Origin: Virgibacillus sp. MSJ-26
GTDB taxonomy: Bacteria > Bacillota > Bacilli > Bacillales > Amphibacillaceae
Direction: 5' to 3'
DNA: 64,000 nt
Assembly: GCF_018918075.1 (NCBI RefSeq)
Contig: NZ_JAHLPW010000009.1
Location: 1 to 64,000, forward strand
The translations under genes were made by a program, and so were the position numbers. Each line of letters starts with the position of its first letter. The first letter of the stretch is position 1. The notes below the pieces were generated by a model, which saw only the letters and a list, made by a program, of their open reading frames with translations, searched no databases and was not told the origin of the DNA. Shown piece by piece: positions 8,638 to 16,582 of the stretch.

Positions 8638-9621
8638 TTAATGGTCAATTGTTAATGCTATCTTGCCGAATTGTTTATTTTCCTTTAGATAATCAAAAGC
8701 ATCTTGTGCTTCTGTTAAGTTATAGACTCTATCGATTACTGGGTGAGTCTTGTACTGTTCTATGTGCTCAATCATTGCCTGAAGCTCTTGTTTACTACCC
8801 ATTGTTGATCCAATTAATTGATACTGACCATAGAAGAAGTCACGCAAATTTAAGTTTATCGTATCCTCTGTTGTTGCACCAAATACAACCATTCTTCCGC
8901 CCTTTTTAAGAACTTTCAATGATCGATTAAATGTCGCACGCCCAACACTATCGATGACTAAATCAATCGTTTCATCTTTAAGTTCATCCAACCAATCCGA
9001 GTCAGTATTTAATGTCAAATCAGCACCCAGTTCTTTTGCTTGTTTAAGTTTAGCATCGTCTCTCGAGGTGACAATTACACGTGCTCCGATGTTTTTTGCA
9101 AAAGAGATCAAATAGGTAGCAACTCCACTCCCCGCTCCGGGAATGAATACAGTTTCCCCTTTTTTAATCTGACCTTTAGTAAACATTGCTCGATAGCCAG
9201 TAAGGGCCGATAAAGCAAGAACCCCTGCTTCTTTCCAAGATAAGTGTTTTGGTTTTGGTTCAAGTTGGTCAGCTGAAATCACAATTTTATTTGCAAAAGT
9301 CCCGTTATTAGGCATTCCAAGAATATCAAAGGATTCCGGTGGAGCAGGAGTTTCATCTTCCCACCTAAGAGATGGATTTATTATAACTTCATCCCCTACT
9401 TTCACATTGTCTACTCCTTCCCCAATAGAATCAATTATGCCTGCTCCATCAGACCCTAAAACGAGAGCCTCAGCTTTATCTCCTCTTCGATTTGGAATGT
9501 ATAAATCACGACGATTTAATCCAGCAACCCGAAGGGAGACAACTACTTCACCTTGACTTGCTTGCGGTTCATCCACGTTCTTTAACTTTAATTGTCCATC
9601 TTCATGCACAAATGCCTGCAT
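8638..9621 (-). CDS. MDR-type NAD(P)-dependent oxidoreductase (zinc-binding dehydrogenase/quinone reductase family)
   Basis: A 327-residue medium-chain dehydrogenase. It has the N-terminal GroES-like domain (residues 1-120; NRRDLYIP, LGSDGAG) and a Rossmann domain with GAGSGVATYL near 155. The structural zinc cysteines are missing and the catalytic Cys/His pattern is not obvious, so a zinc-free quinone-oxidoreductase-like enzyme (YogA type) is likely. I prefer the ATG eight bases after AAAGGA; the earlier in-frame ATG directly abuts that site. Substrate cannot be told. Confidence 0.85.
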   Translation of the reverse strand: MQAFVHEDGQLKLKNVDEPQASQGEVVVSLRVAGLNRRDLYIPNRRGDKAEALVLGSDGAGIIDSIGEGVDNVKVGDEVIINPSLRWEDETPAPPESFDILGMPNNGTFANKIVISADQLEPKPKHLSWKEAGVLALSALTGYRAMFTKGQIKKGETVFIPGAGSGVATYLISFAKNIGARVIVTSRDDAKLKQAKELGADLTLNTDSDWLDELKDETIDLVIDSVGRATFNRSLKVLKKGGRMVVFGATTEDTINLNLRDFFYGQYQLIGSTMGSKQELQAMIEHIEQYKTHPVIDRVYNLTEAQDAFDYLKENKQFGKIALTIDH

Positions 9622-9703
9622 TTTATTCATCCTTTCTTTATTTCTATTATAATTTTCGGGTATTCAGAAAATAGTGTGGAAAATTTAATATTAAAAAATC
9701 GCC

Positions 9704-9845
9704 CCTCACGAAATATACTCGCTTTCCGTGGGGAAAGAAGAATTGTAGTTCATTCTTCGTCGCTGGTGAGCCTCATCTCCCACAAAGGTTTTTGGTGGGA
9801 CGAAGCTTGCTGCAGTCCCAGGAGTGTCGCATATTCCATTCGCTA
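9704..9845. repeat. Degenerate Bacillus-type intergenic repeat
   Basis: The stretch begins CACGAAATATACTCGCTTTC and ends CAGGAGTGTCGCATATTCCA; in between come TTCTTCGTCGCTGGTGAGCC and CCCACAAA-GGTGGGA. I recognise this as a decayed copy of the hairpin-forming repeat frequent between Bacillaceae genes (GAGTATATTTCGTG at one end, GAATGGAG..CGACACTCCTG at the other). No ORF with a ribosome binding site is present. Confidence 0.6.
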
Positions 9846-9984
9846 TTAAAAGTTCCCTTTACAAATTCCACGTAAAAATCCGAATAGCCTAATTTTCTAA
9901 AATTGTTCTTTTATTTATCTTTACATATGATTATTATTTAGCAAGTTTTTTGTCTGGGTAATCTCAAATTTCTCGATAACACAA

Positions 9985-10026
9985 AAAGTCAGACGGTTTA
10001 TATAAAACCATCTGACCTTTTTATAT
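9985..10026 (-). terminator. Terminator of thiT
   Basis: AAAAAGTCAGACGG and CCATCTGACCTTTTT flank a TTTATATAAAA loop. Read on the minus strand it is a GC-containing stem followed by T-rich sequence, about 45 bases past the thiT stop. It could also work in the other direction. Confidence 0.75.
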
Positions 10027-10069
10027 ACACTATTTCTATCTATCTGTGAGCAGAAACTTCTATTTATTT

Positions 10070-10648
10070 TTAAGCAGCTGAACTTAATATGGTTCTTGGT
10101 TGTTTATAAAATAAATAATAAACGACAATCGTACTTAAGATAAATCCAGGTATTAAGTAAGTGCTATTATAGACCAATGAGTAAACCCACGCTGCCTGCC
10201 CTTCTGGCGCTGCATCACTAAAGAAAATAATTCCAGCAACAAAATGAGCGGTGAACCTAAGTGCTGTTCCAAACAGTACACCAAGCATAATATATATAAA
10301 ACTCATCTTATTTTCACCTTGCTTAAACGACTGCTGAGCTGCATTAGCAAACACACCAGCAAATCCTAAGACCATAAATGCAAAACCATATTCAATGGCA
10401 CCTTGCCAAAAATTAAGGATATAAGCATCTCCTACAGCAATCTGCAAAATCCCCCATAAAAACCCTGATAATAACCCACCCTTAAGCCCCCAGCGAAACG
10501 CAACAATAAAAATGGGAATCATTGCAAATGAAATCGAACCACCAGCGGGCCAGATTTTAAACTTTAAAAAAGGGATAATGTCTAAAACTAATGCTAAAGC
10601 TGTAAAGATTGCTACTTCAATTAAAAACAAAGTACGTTTTGAACTCAA
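10070..10648 (-). CDS. thiT: Thiamine transporter ThiT (ECF S-component)
   Basis: A 192-residue membrane protein with six predicted helices; the N-terminal WPAGGSISFAMIPIF motif is the thiamine-binding signature of ThiT/YuaJ. It works with the shared energy-coupling module (EcfA, EcfA', EcfT), encoded elsewhere. A TPP riboswitch and a terminator hairpin lie directly upstream, which independently supports thiamine as substrate. Single-gene transcript with its own terminator. Confidence 0.96.
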   Translation of the reverse strand: MSSKRTLFLIEVAIFTALALVLDIIPFLKFKIWPAGGSISFAMIPIFIVAFRWGLKGGLLSGFLWGILQIAVGDAYILNFWQGAIEYGFAFMVLGFAGVFANAAQQSFKQGENKMSFIYIMLGVLFGTALRFTAHFVAGIIFFSDAAPEGQAAWVYSLVYNSTYLIPGFILSTIVVYYLFYKQPRTILSSAA

Positions 10649-10681
10649 GATAACTCCCCCCTATCTTTTTTCATACACACA

Positions 10682-10736
10682 AAAAAAGTAATGCCTAGGG
10701 GAGTTTCCTGATGGGAGTTCCGCTCACATTACTTAA
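10682..10736 (-). terminator. Expression-platform terminator of the TPP riboswitch
   Basis: On the minus strand, AAGTAATG pairs with CATTACTT and is followed by TTTTTTT; inner bases (GAACTCCC, GAAACTCCCC) enlarge the loop. It lies between the aptamer and thiT, so the switch probably works by transcription termination when TPP is bound. Confidence 0.85.
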
Positions 10737-10761
10737 TATAAATATATCCATCAAAAAAACC

Positions 10762-10843
10762 ACATCCCTACGCTAGTACTAACTAACAGGTTCAAAGGGT
10801 CTGAACAAATTGTTCACTCTCAGCCAGATGGCTCCCCCTGAGG
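10762..10843 (-). ncRNA. TPP riboswitch (THI element)
   Basis: The minus strand carries the conserved TPP aptamer parts in order: GGGGGAGCC, GGCTGAGAG, GACCCTTTGAACCTGTTAG and the 3' GCGTAGGGA. It sits upstream of thiT with a terminator between, so high TPP should shut off thiamine uptake. Confidence 0.96.
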
Positions 10844-10942
10844 CTTTATTTTCACTTTTTTTGTTACTTTTATCATACCATACCAACTATAAAACGGCAA
10901 TTTGCGTATACTGCGTCATTCTGAGTCAAGCATATAAATTCA

Positions 10943-12073
10943 CTAGTACGCCATATTTTTAACGAGTTTATCCTCAAAAAATCTCTTTTTCTTTTCATTT
11001 TTAGTTTGGTTAAAAAAAGATATAACATCAGCTAAAGCATTTTCAAGTAGCTCATGATCATTCGCTTTCTCAAGCAGTTCGATGGCTCGCTCATATGATT
11101 TACCAGCTTGAACATTATCTGCTGCTTTTTCGTGGGTAAGACAATAAGCATATTGCATGTAGATCATCCCAAGCGTACGTGCTGGATATTGAGGCTGTTT
11201 CATATAAGCTTCAATCGTTTGTTCATAATATGGAATAGCTTCTTCTAGTTTTGCCTGATTAAAATAGTAAAAAGCAAGTTCCGTTAATGCTTCAGCATGG
11301 GTTATACTATCTTCTAACGATGATCCTTTGATAATATCAAGAGCTTCTATTAAATGAGGATATGCTTGTTCTCCCATTTCATTGCCGGCATATGTTTTCG
11401 CTAGGCCGACAAGGCTATACACTTTTATATCGGACTGTTGATCATCTGCAAGTGCATTGGCCTGATGGAAATACTTAATCGCTTCTTCTGTCTCTTGTAA
11501 GGCTGAATACAACATACCAATTTTAAAAGTTAAATAAGTGAGCATATAGCTATCATCATTCATTTCTTCTGTTTCTTTATAATATCTTAAACCTTTTTGA
11601 TAATATTTAATAGCTCGTTTATATTTCTGAAGATTTTCTTCAGCCTCTCCTAACACTAAATAACATCTTGTTAACATAAATAAATCCGGTGTTTTTTCGT
11701 TTTCTAAAACTTTAATGGCATCTGTCATTATCCTTCTAGAGAGTCGGTAATCACTCATAAAAGCAAGCTCAGCCAATTGGATTAACTGGCTAGTCTCTTT
11801 TGAGTTCAATTCATAATATAAACGGTCAATAATTTCTTTTGAAGCTTTATATTCACCTATCTCAGCATGACTAATAGCGTCGATTATATCCATGAGGTTC
11901 TTTAAATTTTTATCATTTGGAAATTGATTCACAGCAACTTTAGTTTTAGAAAGAACATTTGGATAATGTTCTCTTTTAAATTCTTGAATTATTTCCGCTA
12001 AAGTTTCTTTGTTTTCATCCGTTGTAACAGCTTCGATTAATTCATTCAAATCTAATATATTCATCGTCTCCAT
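10943..12073 (-). CDS. Tetratricopeptide-repeat protein
   Basis: A 376-residue, all-helical soluble protein with at least five TPR-like repeats from about residue 90 on (for example YKRAIKYYQKGLRYY, EEAIKYFHQANALA, EEAIPYYEQTIEAY). TPR proteins are protein-binding scaffolds. The size is like Rap phosphatases, but no clear Rap N-terminal bundle or Phr peptide gene is seen, so I leave it unassigned. The chosen ATG has GGAG eight bases upstream; a GTG six codons earlier would overlap that site. Confidence 0.75.
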   Translation of the reverse strand: METMNILDLNELIEAVTTDENKETLAEIIQEFKREHYPNVLSKTKVAVNQFPNDKNLKNLMDIIDAISHAEIGEYKASKEIIDRLYYELNSKETSQLIQLAELAFMSDYRLSRRIMTDAIKVLENEKTPDLFMLTRCYLVLGEAEENLQKYKRAIKYYQKGLRYYKETEEMNDDSYMLTYLTFKIGMLYSALQETEEAIKYFHQANALADDQQSDIKVYSLVGLAKTYAGNEMGEQAYPHLIEALDIIKGSSLEDSITHAEALTELAFYYFNQAKLEEAIPYYEQTIEAYMKQPQYPARTLGMIYMQYAYCLTHEKAADNVQAGKSYERAIELLEKANDHELLENALADVISFFNQTKNEKKKRFFEDKLVKNMAY

Positions 12074-12138
12074 AGAATCAACTCCATACACTCTTTTTTT
12101 AACTAGTGTATCACTCAGCTAAAAAGAACTAAACTATT

Positions 12139-12996
12139 TCAACGGTGATAGGCATCATTTGATGAATAAAGAGTGACAATCACTTTGCCACCTTCAGTCT
12201 TAGCCCGAATTAATACTGGGTGACTATAATTATTTTTAAAAACGAAATCAGGCCCCCACCAACTCACTGTCGCGTCTTTACCAGGCGGGACATACGGAAC
12301 ACTACGACTATGTGAATAACGTTCTACTATTTCAATCCCTTTTAAATTGACGGCATTGAAGAGAGTTGATGATACTTGGCAAATGCCTCCACCTATATCT
12401 TCGGCTAATTCACCCTTAACAATCACTGGTGCCTTCTTATAACCTCTTTCCTTTGTTCGTTCACCCACGACGTTATTAAAAGAAAATTCTTCATACGGAA
12501 AAACAACATGATTGTTTATTGCTTTTACAGCCAGACGAATATTAATTGTTCTCTCTTTATTCGATTCTTTAAAATAAGTTTGATAACTTTCCAATTCATT
12601 TGATTTTATTTCTGATAAAAGTTCACTATCTACTTTTGGGAATGTATTTTTTTTAGGTAATTTTATTTTTTTGGATGATTGTCCATAAAAAGAATTCATA
12701 AAAATGGTGAGAAATTTAGATCGATTAAGCCTGGCACCTTGTTTTTCAGGGATAATCTGATCATTTTTATCCAGCGTGGCATTGACGGGTTTTTGATAAA
12801 TCTCATTCTCTAATTTATCTAACAATAGATTAACTTTATCCCAATCTATAAACAGCTCATCTGTGTACGGTATAGTAAAATCATTATAAAAAATAGTTTC
12901 ATTTATATCTTTTTCAGTAATAATTAACTTTTCTCCGGAAGCACTTATTGGTCCAACAAATATAAGTAGGACTAATATAAATATAACCCTAAACAT
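12139..12996 (-). CDS. VanW-family secreted protein
   Basis: A 285-residue protein with an N-terminal signal peptide (hydrophobic to about residue 20) and a C-terminal VanW domain (residues 165-275: FSFNNVVGERTKERGY, DIGGGICQVSSTLFNA, SHSRSVPYVPPGKDA). VanW proteins occur in glycopeptide-resistance clusters and widely in Firmicutes; the domain function is unclear, probably cell-envelope related. A strong AAGGAGG site precedes the ATG. No other van gene is nearby, so resistance should not be inferred. Confidence 0.9.
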   Translation of the reverse strand: MFRVIFILVLLIFVGPISASGEKLIITEKDINETIFYNDFTIPYTDELFIDWDKVNLLLDKLENEIYQKPVNATLDKNDQIIPEKQGARLNRSKFLTIFMNSFYGQSSKKIKLPKKNTFPKVDSELLSEIKSNELESYQTYFKESNKERTINIRLAVKAINNHVVFPYEEFSFNNVVGERTKERGYKKAPVIVKGELAEDIGGGICQVSSTLFNAVNLKGIEIVERYSHSRSVPYVPPGKDATVSWWGPDFVFKNNYSHPVLIRAKTEGGKVIVTLYSSNDAYHR

Positions 12997-13110
12997 AAAA
13001 CAACCTCCTTGCTCTTAATTATAGTATTTATCGAATTACCAGAATCATGTATGAATCAAAGGAGGCTATTTTATTTTGATATATATATAAATAGGTGTCA
13101 GAGGAAAAAA

Positions 13111-13365
13111 TCATACTAAATAAATAAACAAACCAATAAAAAACACAACTGTGAAAACACTATAGATAACAATTTGTAGTGGTACATCAGAAGATAATGA
13201 ACGTTTTTCGTATTCCTCCGAGCGCTTGAGCTGATCTTCTAGGGTATCCCCTTCTTCTTCGTACTTTTTCATTTTATTTTCTTCTTGTTTAAAAATGAAT
13301 AATGTCCAGACCAACGCGACAACAAATAAGATAAATGAAGCAATGATTAACCATGTTATATTCAT
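13111..13365 (-). CDS. Small two-helix membrane protein, unknown
   Basis: An 84-residue protein: one membrane helix at residues 4-24, a charged, acidic-basic stretch (KQEENKMKKYEEEGDTL) of about 35 residues, and a second membrane helix at the C-terminus. The ATG nine bases after AAAGG is preferred over an earlier in-frame ATG that touches it. I do not recognise the family. Confidence 0.65.
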   Translation of the reverse strand: MNITWLIIASFILFVVALVWTLFIFKQEENKMKKYEEEGDTLEDQLKRSEEYEKRSLSSDVPLQIVIYSVFTVVFFIGLFIYLV

Positions 13366-13533
13366 TTTAATCATCCTTTCATGCTAATTTACAAGAAAAT
13401 ACAGCAATCACAGAACTTTATTATTAATGATTACACTATAATCATACTGTAAAACATACTAACTAACAGTGAGCTATATCACTTCATAGCAAACTTAAAT
13501 CAAAGTTATAAAACAGTCTTACCTATTTTAGAC

Positions 13534-13568
13534 AAAAAAACCATCCTGTTTTAAACAAGATGGTTTTT
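13534..13568 (-). terminator. Terminator after ndh and the 31-residue gene
   Basis: AAAAAACCATC and GATGGTTTTT form a stem with TGTTT/AAACA inside. It is symmetric with A- and T-runs on both sides, so it can end transcription from either strand; the minus-strand genes upstream are the likely users. Confidence 0.8.
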
Positions 13569-13591
13569 AATATAATCAAATTAACATTAAA

Positions 13592-13687
13592 TTATCGAAA
13601 ATCTCTTGAATCTTCCAACTTACGGCTAGCTACGATATACCCTATTAGTGAGGCTAGTCCCAAAAGTAAAAACGATCTTAATTTCAT
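13592..13687 (-). CDS. 31-residue membrane microprotein
   Basis: On the minus strand AGGAGGGG stands eight bases before an ATG that opens a 31-codon frame: MKLRSFLLLGLASLIGYIVA, then SRKLEDSRDFR and stop. It has one membrane helix followed by a charged tail. It lies 52 bases after ndh and before a strong terminator, so it is probably co-transcribed with ndh. I know no named family; the ribosome binding site, helix and operon position make it likely real. Confidence 0.65.
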   Translation of the reverse strand: MKLRSFLLLGLASLIGYIVASRKLEDSRDFR

Positions 13688-13739
13688 TCATGACCCCTCC
13701 TCTTTTCTGGAGATAAGCTAAATTAAAAAGCTTTTTATA

Positions 13740-14948
13740 TTAAAACGGACGTACTTTTCCTTTTTTAAGTAAGAATTTCATACCACCAAGCATGTATAGT
13801 GAACGATTGTCTACTACTTTCTTCATTGTAGCGGCTGACTTACCGTACAATTTCTTACCATATACTGTCCCCATAGCATCAGATATACCAAGTGAAGCAA
13901 CTGTTCCTTTGTCATCAAATACAAAGTTTTCTAATGGCTGGTTATGAAGAAGTGCTTTAATATTCTTAGCACATGTGATACCGTGCTGCGTTGCTGCTTG
14001 TGCCGTTGGTGGGAATGGGCGACCTTCTTTTTCATTCATGACCCATGCACAGTCACCAATGATAAAGATATTATCTTCACCTGGCGCTCTTAAGTCACCG
14101 TCGACAGTTACTTTACCTTTAGTCAATTCAAATCCAGAGTTGCTTAATACAGGGCTACCTGTAACTCCGCCTGTCCAAACGATGGTGCCAGCTTTAATTT
14201 CTTCATGATCGTCACCAACAACGAAACAATCTTCTTTACACTCTTGGATTTTCGCACCTAGTCTGAACTCAATACCACGGCTTTCAAGTGATTGTTTAGC
14301 ATATTCGACCAATTCTTCATCAAAGCTTGGTAAAATCCTTGGAGCAGCTTCTACATTAATAATTTTGACCTTATAACGATCGATATCATATTTTTTACAA
14401 AGCTCTGGTACTTTTTCAGCTAACTCACCAACAAATTCAATGCCGGTAAAGCCAGATCCACCAACTAAAATAGTTAAATCGTCATCGTTTTTCTCTTCAC
14501 TGTTTTTATATTTAACAAATTGATACTCGATATGGTCTCGGATCAACTGACTTGAGTCGATGTCTTGAATGAAGAATGCATTTTCTTCCATGCCTTTAAT
14601 ACCGAATGTATTTGTAACAAATCCTAAAGAGATGACCAAATAATCATATGTCAACTCACTATTTTCAAGGATCACACGGTTCTCGTCTCTTTTTACTTCT
14701 TCAACTGAATCATAAATCAAACGAACACGGTTCGGATTAAATACATCACTAAGCATTATACGTGCCTGGTTATGGTTAATCGTCCCGGCAGCTACTTCAT
14801 GCAGCCATGTCGATTCATAGTGATAATTATGTTTATTTACTAGGACAATCTCTGCTTCTTCTGGTGATAGAGTTTGTGTTAATTTTCTTGCCGTCATCAT
14901 GCCACCGTAGCCGGCACCTAATACGACAATTTTAGGTTTTGCGTTCAT
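13740..14948 (-). CDS. ndh: Type II NADH dehydrogenase (NDH-2)
   Basis: A 402-residue flavoprotein that oxidises NADH and reduces menaquinone at the inner face of the membrane without pumping protons. The FAD motif GAGYGGMMTA is near residue 11, the NADH motif GGSGFTGIEFVGE near 162, and the second FAD motif IFIIGDCAWV near 300. The C-terminal basic amphipathic region probably holds it to the membrane. B. subtilis YjlD/Ndh is of similar length; its usual partner yjlC is absent here. AAGGTGG precedes the ATG. Confidence 0.94.
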   Translation of the reverse strand: MNAKPKIVVLGAGYGGMMTARKLTQTLSPEEAEIVLVNKHNYHYESTWLHEVAAGTINHNQARIMLSDVFNPNRVRLIYDSVEEVKRDENRVILENSELTYDYLVISLGFVTNTFGIKGMEENAFFIQDIDSSQLIRDHIEYQFVKYKNSEEKNDDDLTILVGGSGFTGIEFVGELAEKVPELCKKYDIDRYKVKIINVEAAPRILPSFDEELVEYAKQSLESRGIEFRLGAKIQECKEDCFVVGDDHEEIKAGTIVWTGGVTGSPVLSNSGFELTKGKVTVDGDLRAPGEDNIFIIGDCAWVMNEKEGRPFPPTAQAATQHGITCAKNIKALLHNQPLENFVFDDKGTVASLGISDAMGTVYGKKLYGKSAATMKKVVDNRSLYMLGGMKFLLKKGKVRPF

Positions 14949-15169
14949 GAAATTTCCACCTTCCTTTTTTCTAACTATCTGTAACTGGAATCCTAAGGCA
15001 AGAGTAATATCTTAATTTTATAAATTGCATTCATACCCGGACACCTTTTTTCTCATATATATAATACCAAAGTTTTTTTAATTAATCTAATAAACGTTCA
15101 AAAATAAGACAAAAATCTCTGGAAATCTCATTAAAACTTTCTTATTCTATATATATAGGAGTGTTTAAT

Positions 15170-15829
15170 ATGTTTAAAAAGCGATATATTTCCCAAAGCG
15201 ACCAATCAGTAGCTGAATTAGGAAACCGGGATCCTATTATGAAAAAGTTGATAAAATTAATTGGTGATTTAGAAGTAGAAACTAGACCAGATTTTTTCGA
15301 ATCTTTAATTAGATCAATTATTGGTCAACAAATCTCTGTTCAAGCCGCTCATTCAATTTACCAAAGGTTACTCCAATTAACAGATAATCAATTAACGGTC
15401 GATAAGTTAGCTGAAATGACTCCGGAAGATTTACAATCAGCAGGCTTGTCAAAACCTAAAATCAAATACATCCAAGATTTAACTCAAAAAGTTTACAATG
15501 GTGACTTAAATTTAAAAAGTTTAACTCGACTCGACAATGAAACCGCCGTCAAAGAGCTGACAAAAATAAAAGGGATAGGCAAATGGACTGCTGAAGTGTT
15601 TCTCATATTCTCCTTGGAAAGAATGAATGTGTTAGCAATTGATGATATTGGATTACAACGGGGAGCAAAATGGCTTTATCAAGTAGATCAATCTGAAAGA
15701 AGAGATATACTGATAAAAAAAGAACCAACCTGGCATCCACACTTAACATTAGCATCGTTTTATCTATGGGAAGCTGTTCTCTTGAATTTTATAAATGATT
15801 ATCAATCCATTGATGAAATAAATCACTAA
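15170..15829 (+). CDS. DNA-3-methyladenine glycosylase II (AlkA-like)
   Basis: A 219-residue HhH-GPD glycosylase that removes alkylated bases in base excision repair. The helix-hairpin-helix LTKIKGIGKWTAEVF lies near residue 130 and the catalytic Asp in LAIDDIG near 158; SIIGQQISVQAA is the conserved family segment. It lacks the N-terminal domain of E. coli AlkA, as is usual for the short Bacillus type. The ATG eight bases after GGAG is chosen over a GTG that overlaps the site. Confidence 0.9.
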   Translation: MFKKRYISQSDQSVAELGNRDPIMKKLIKLIGDLEVETRPDFFESLIRSIIGQQISVQAAHSIYQRLLQLTDNQLTVDKLAEMTPEDLQSAGLSKPKIKYIQDLTQKVYNGDLNLKSLTRLDNETAVKELTKIKGIGKWTAEVFLIFSLERMNVLAIDDIGLQRGAKWLYQVDQSERRDILIKKEPTWHPHLTLASFYLWEAVLLNFINDYQSIDEINH

Positions 15830-15964
15830 AACAAAGCCCATGAGTTAAATTTTGTTCTTTAATTAAAATTTAGATAACTTTAATTAACCGCTTTCAATTA
15901 TGATGTATTCTATGATATAATTTTGAATAATCCATCAACAACGTAAGAGAAAGAGGGTTTCCAA

Positions 15965-16459
15965 ATGGTTGATACACAAGTGCGTATTGTTAATAAGTGT
16001 GGCAAAGATGTCACTAAAAATGGTAAGGAAATAGGAGAAATTATCGTCAAAGGTAAGGCAGTTACCAGCGAAGATTTAAATTTTTCTCAAGATGGCTGGC
16101 TTCATACTGGTGACCTAGGGACAATGGATGAAGAGGGTCGAATTAACGTGGTAAAAAGTAATCATGATATAAATGGAACGGAAGAAGAAATATCAACTTT
16201 TGATATTGAAACCGTTTTAACGCTGCACCCTGCTGTTGAAGAAGTTTCAGTTGTTCCACAACCTGATGAAGCATTAGGAGAGGTTGCCCACGCCTTCGTT
16301 GTTTTAACTGCGGGGTATAACGTAGATGAAGATGATTTAATTACGGATGTAAAAACTAAATTAGCACCTGAAGATCCTCCATTGAAAATTAATTTTATGG
16401 AGGAACTACCAAAAACTTCAAGTGGTAAGATTCTTAAAACGCAACTTGAAAACAAATAA
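15965..16459 (+). CDS. Stand-alone acyl-CoA synthetase C-terminal domain
   Basis: A 164-residue protein that matches only the last third of AMP-forming acyl-CoA synthetases: QVRIVN at the start, GWLHTGDLGTMDEEGR, then the C-terminal lid with LPKTSSGKILK (A10 motif, catalytic Lys). The A8 hinge, normally DRxKDxIxxGGxNI, is degenerate (KSNHDINGTEEEIS), and there is no adenine- or acyl-binding N-domain upstream. It has its own AAGAGGG site, so it is an expressed short gene rather than a frameshifted tail. It cannot be a synthetase alone; its role is unknown. Confidence 0.75.
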   Translation: MVDTQVRIVNKCGKDVTKNGKEIGEIIVKGKAVTSEDLNFSQDGWLHTGDLGTMDEEGRINVVKSNHDINGTEEEISTFDIETVLTLHPAVEEVSVVPQPDEALGEVAHAFVVLTAGYNVDEDDLITDVKTKLAPEDPPLKINFMEELPKTSSGKILKTQLENK

Positions 16460-16505
16460 TGAAATATAATTAAAAAACCATACGTAAAATACAAATCCAG
16501 CATAG

Positions 16506-16545
16506 ATAACTTGAATTGTTGTACAACAATTCAAGTTCATTTATT
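16506..16545 (+). terminator. Terminator after the AMP-binding-like gene
   Basis: TTGAATTGTTG and CAACAATTCAA form a perfect 11-pair stem with a two-base centre, followed by GTTCATTTATTTT. It separates this gene from the amidohydrolase. Confidence 0.7.
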
Positions 16546-16582
16546 TTGAGGGGCTATTGAAAAAGAGTCAAGGAGGGAGTTA

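Noticed and set aside
8386..8655. 89-codon plus-strand ORF after the symporter gene
   Set aside because: It starts inside the symporter gene in another frame, covers two hairpins and has no ribosome binding site.
10943..12073. Rap phosphatase assignment for the TPR protein
   Set aside because: Length fits, but the N-terminal three-helix bundle signature is not evident and no Phr-type peptide gene follows.
12139..12996. Glycopeptide (vancomycin) resistance
   Set aside because: Only a VanW-domain protein is present. VanW is widespread without vanHAX and does not itself give resistance.
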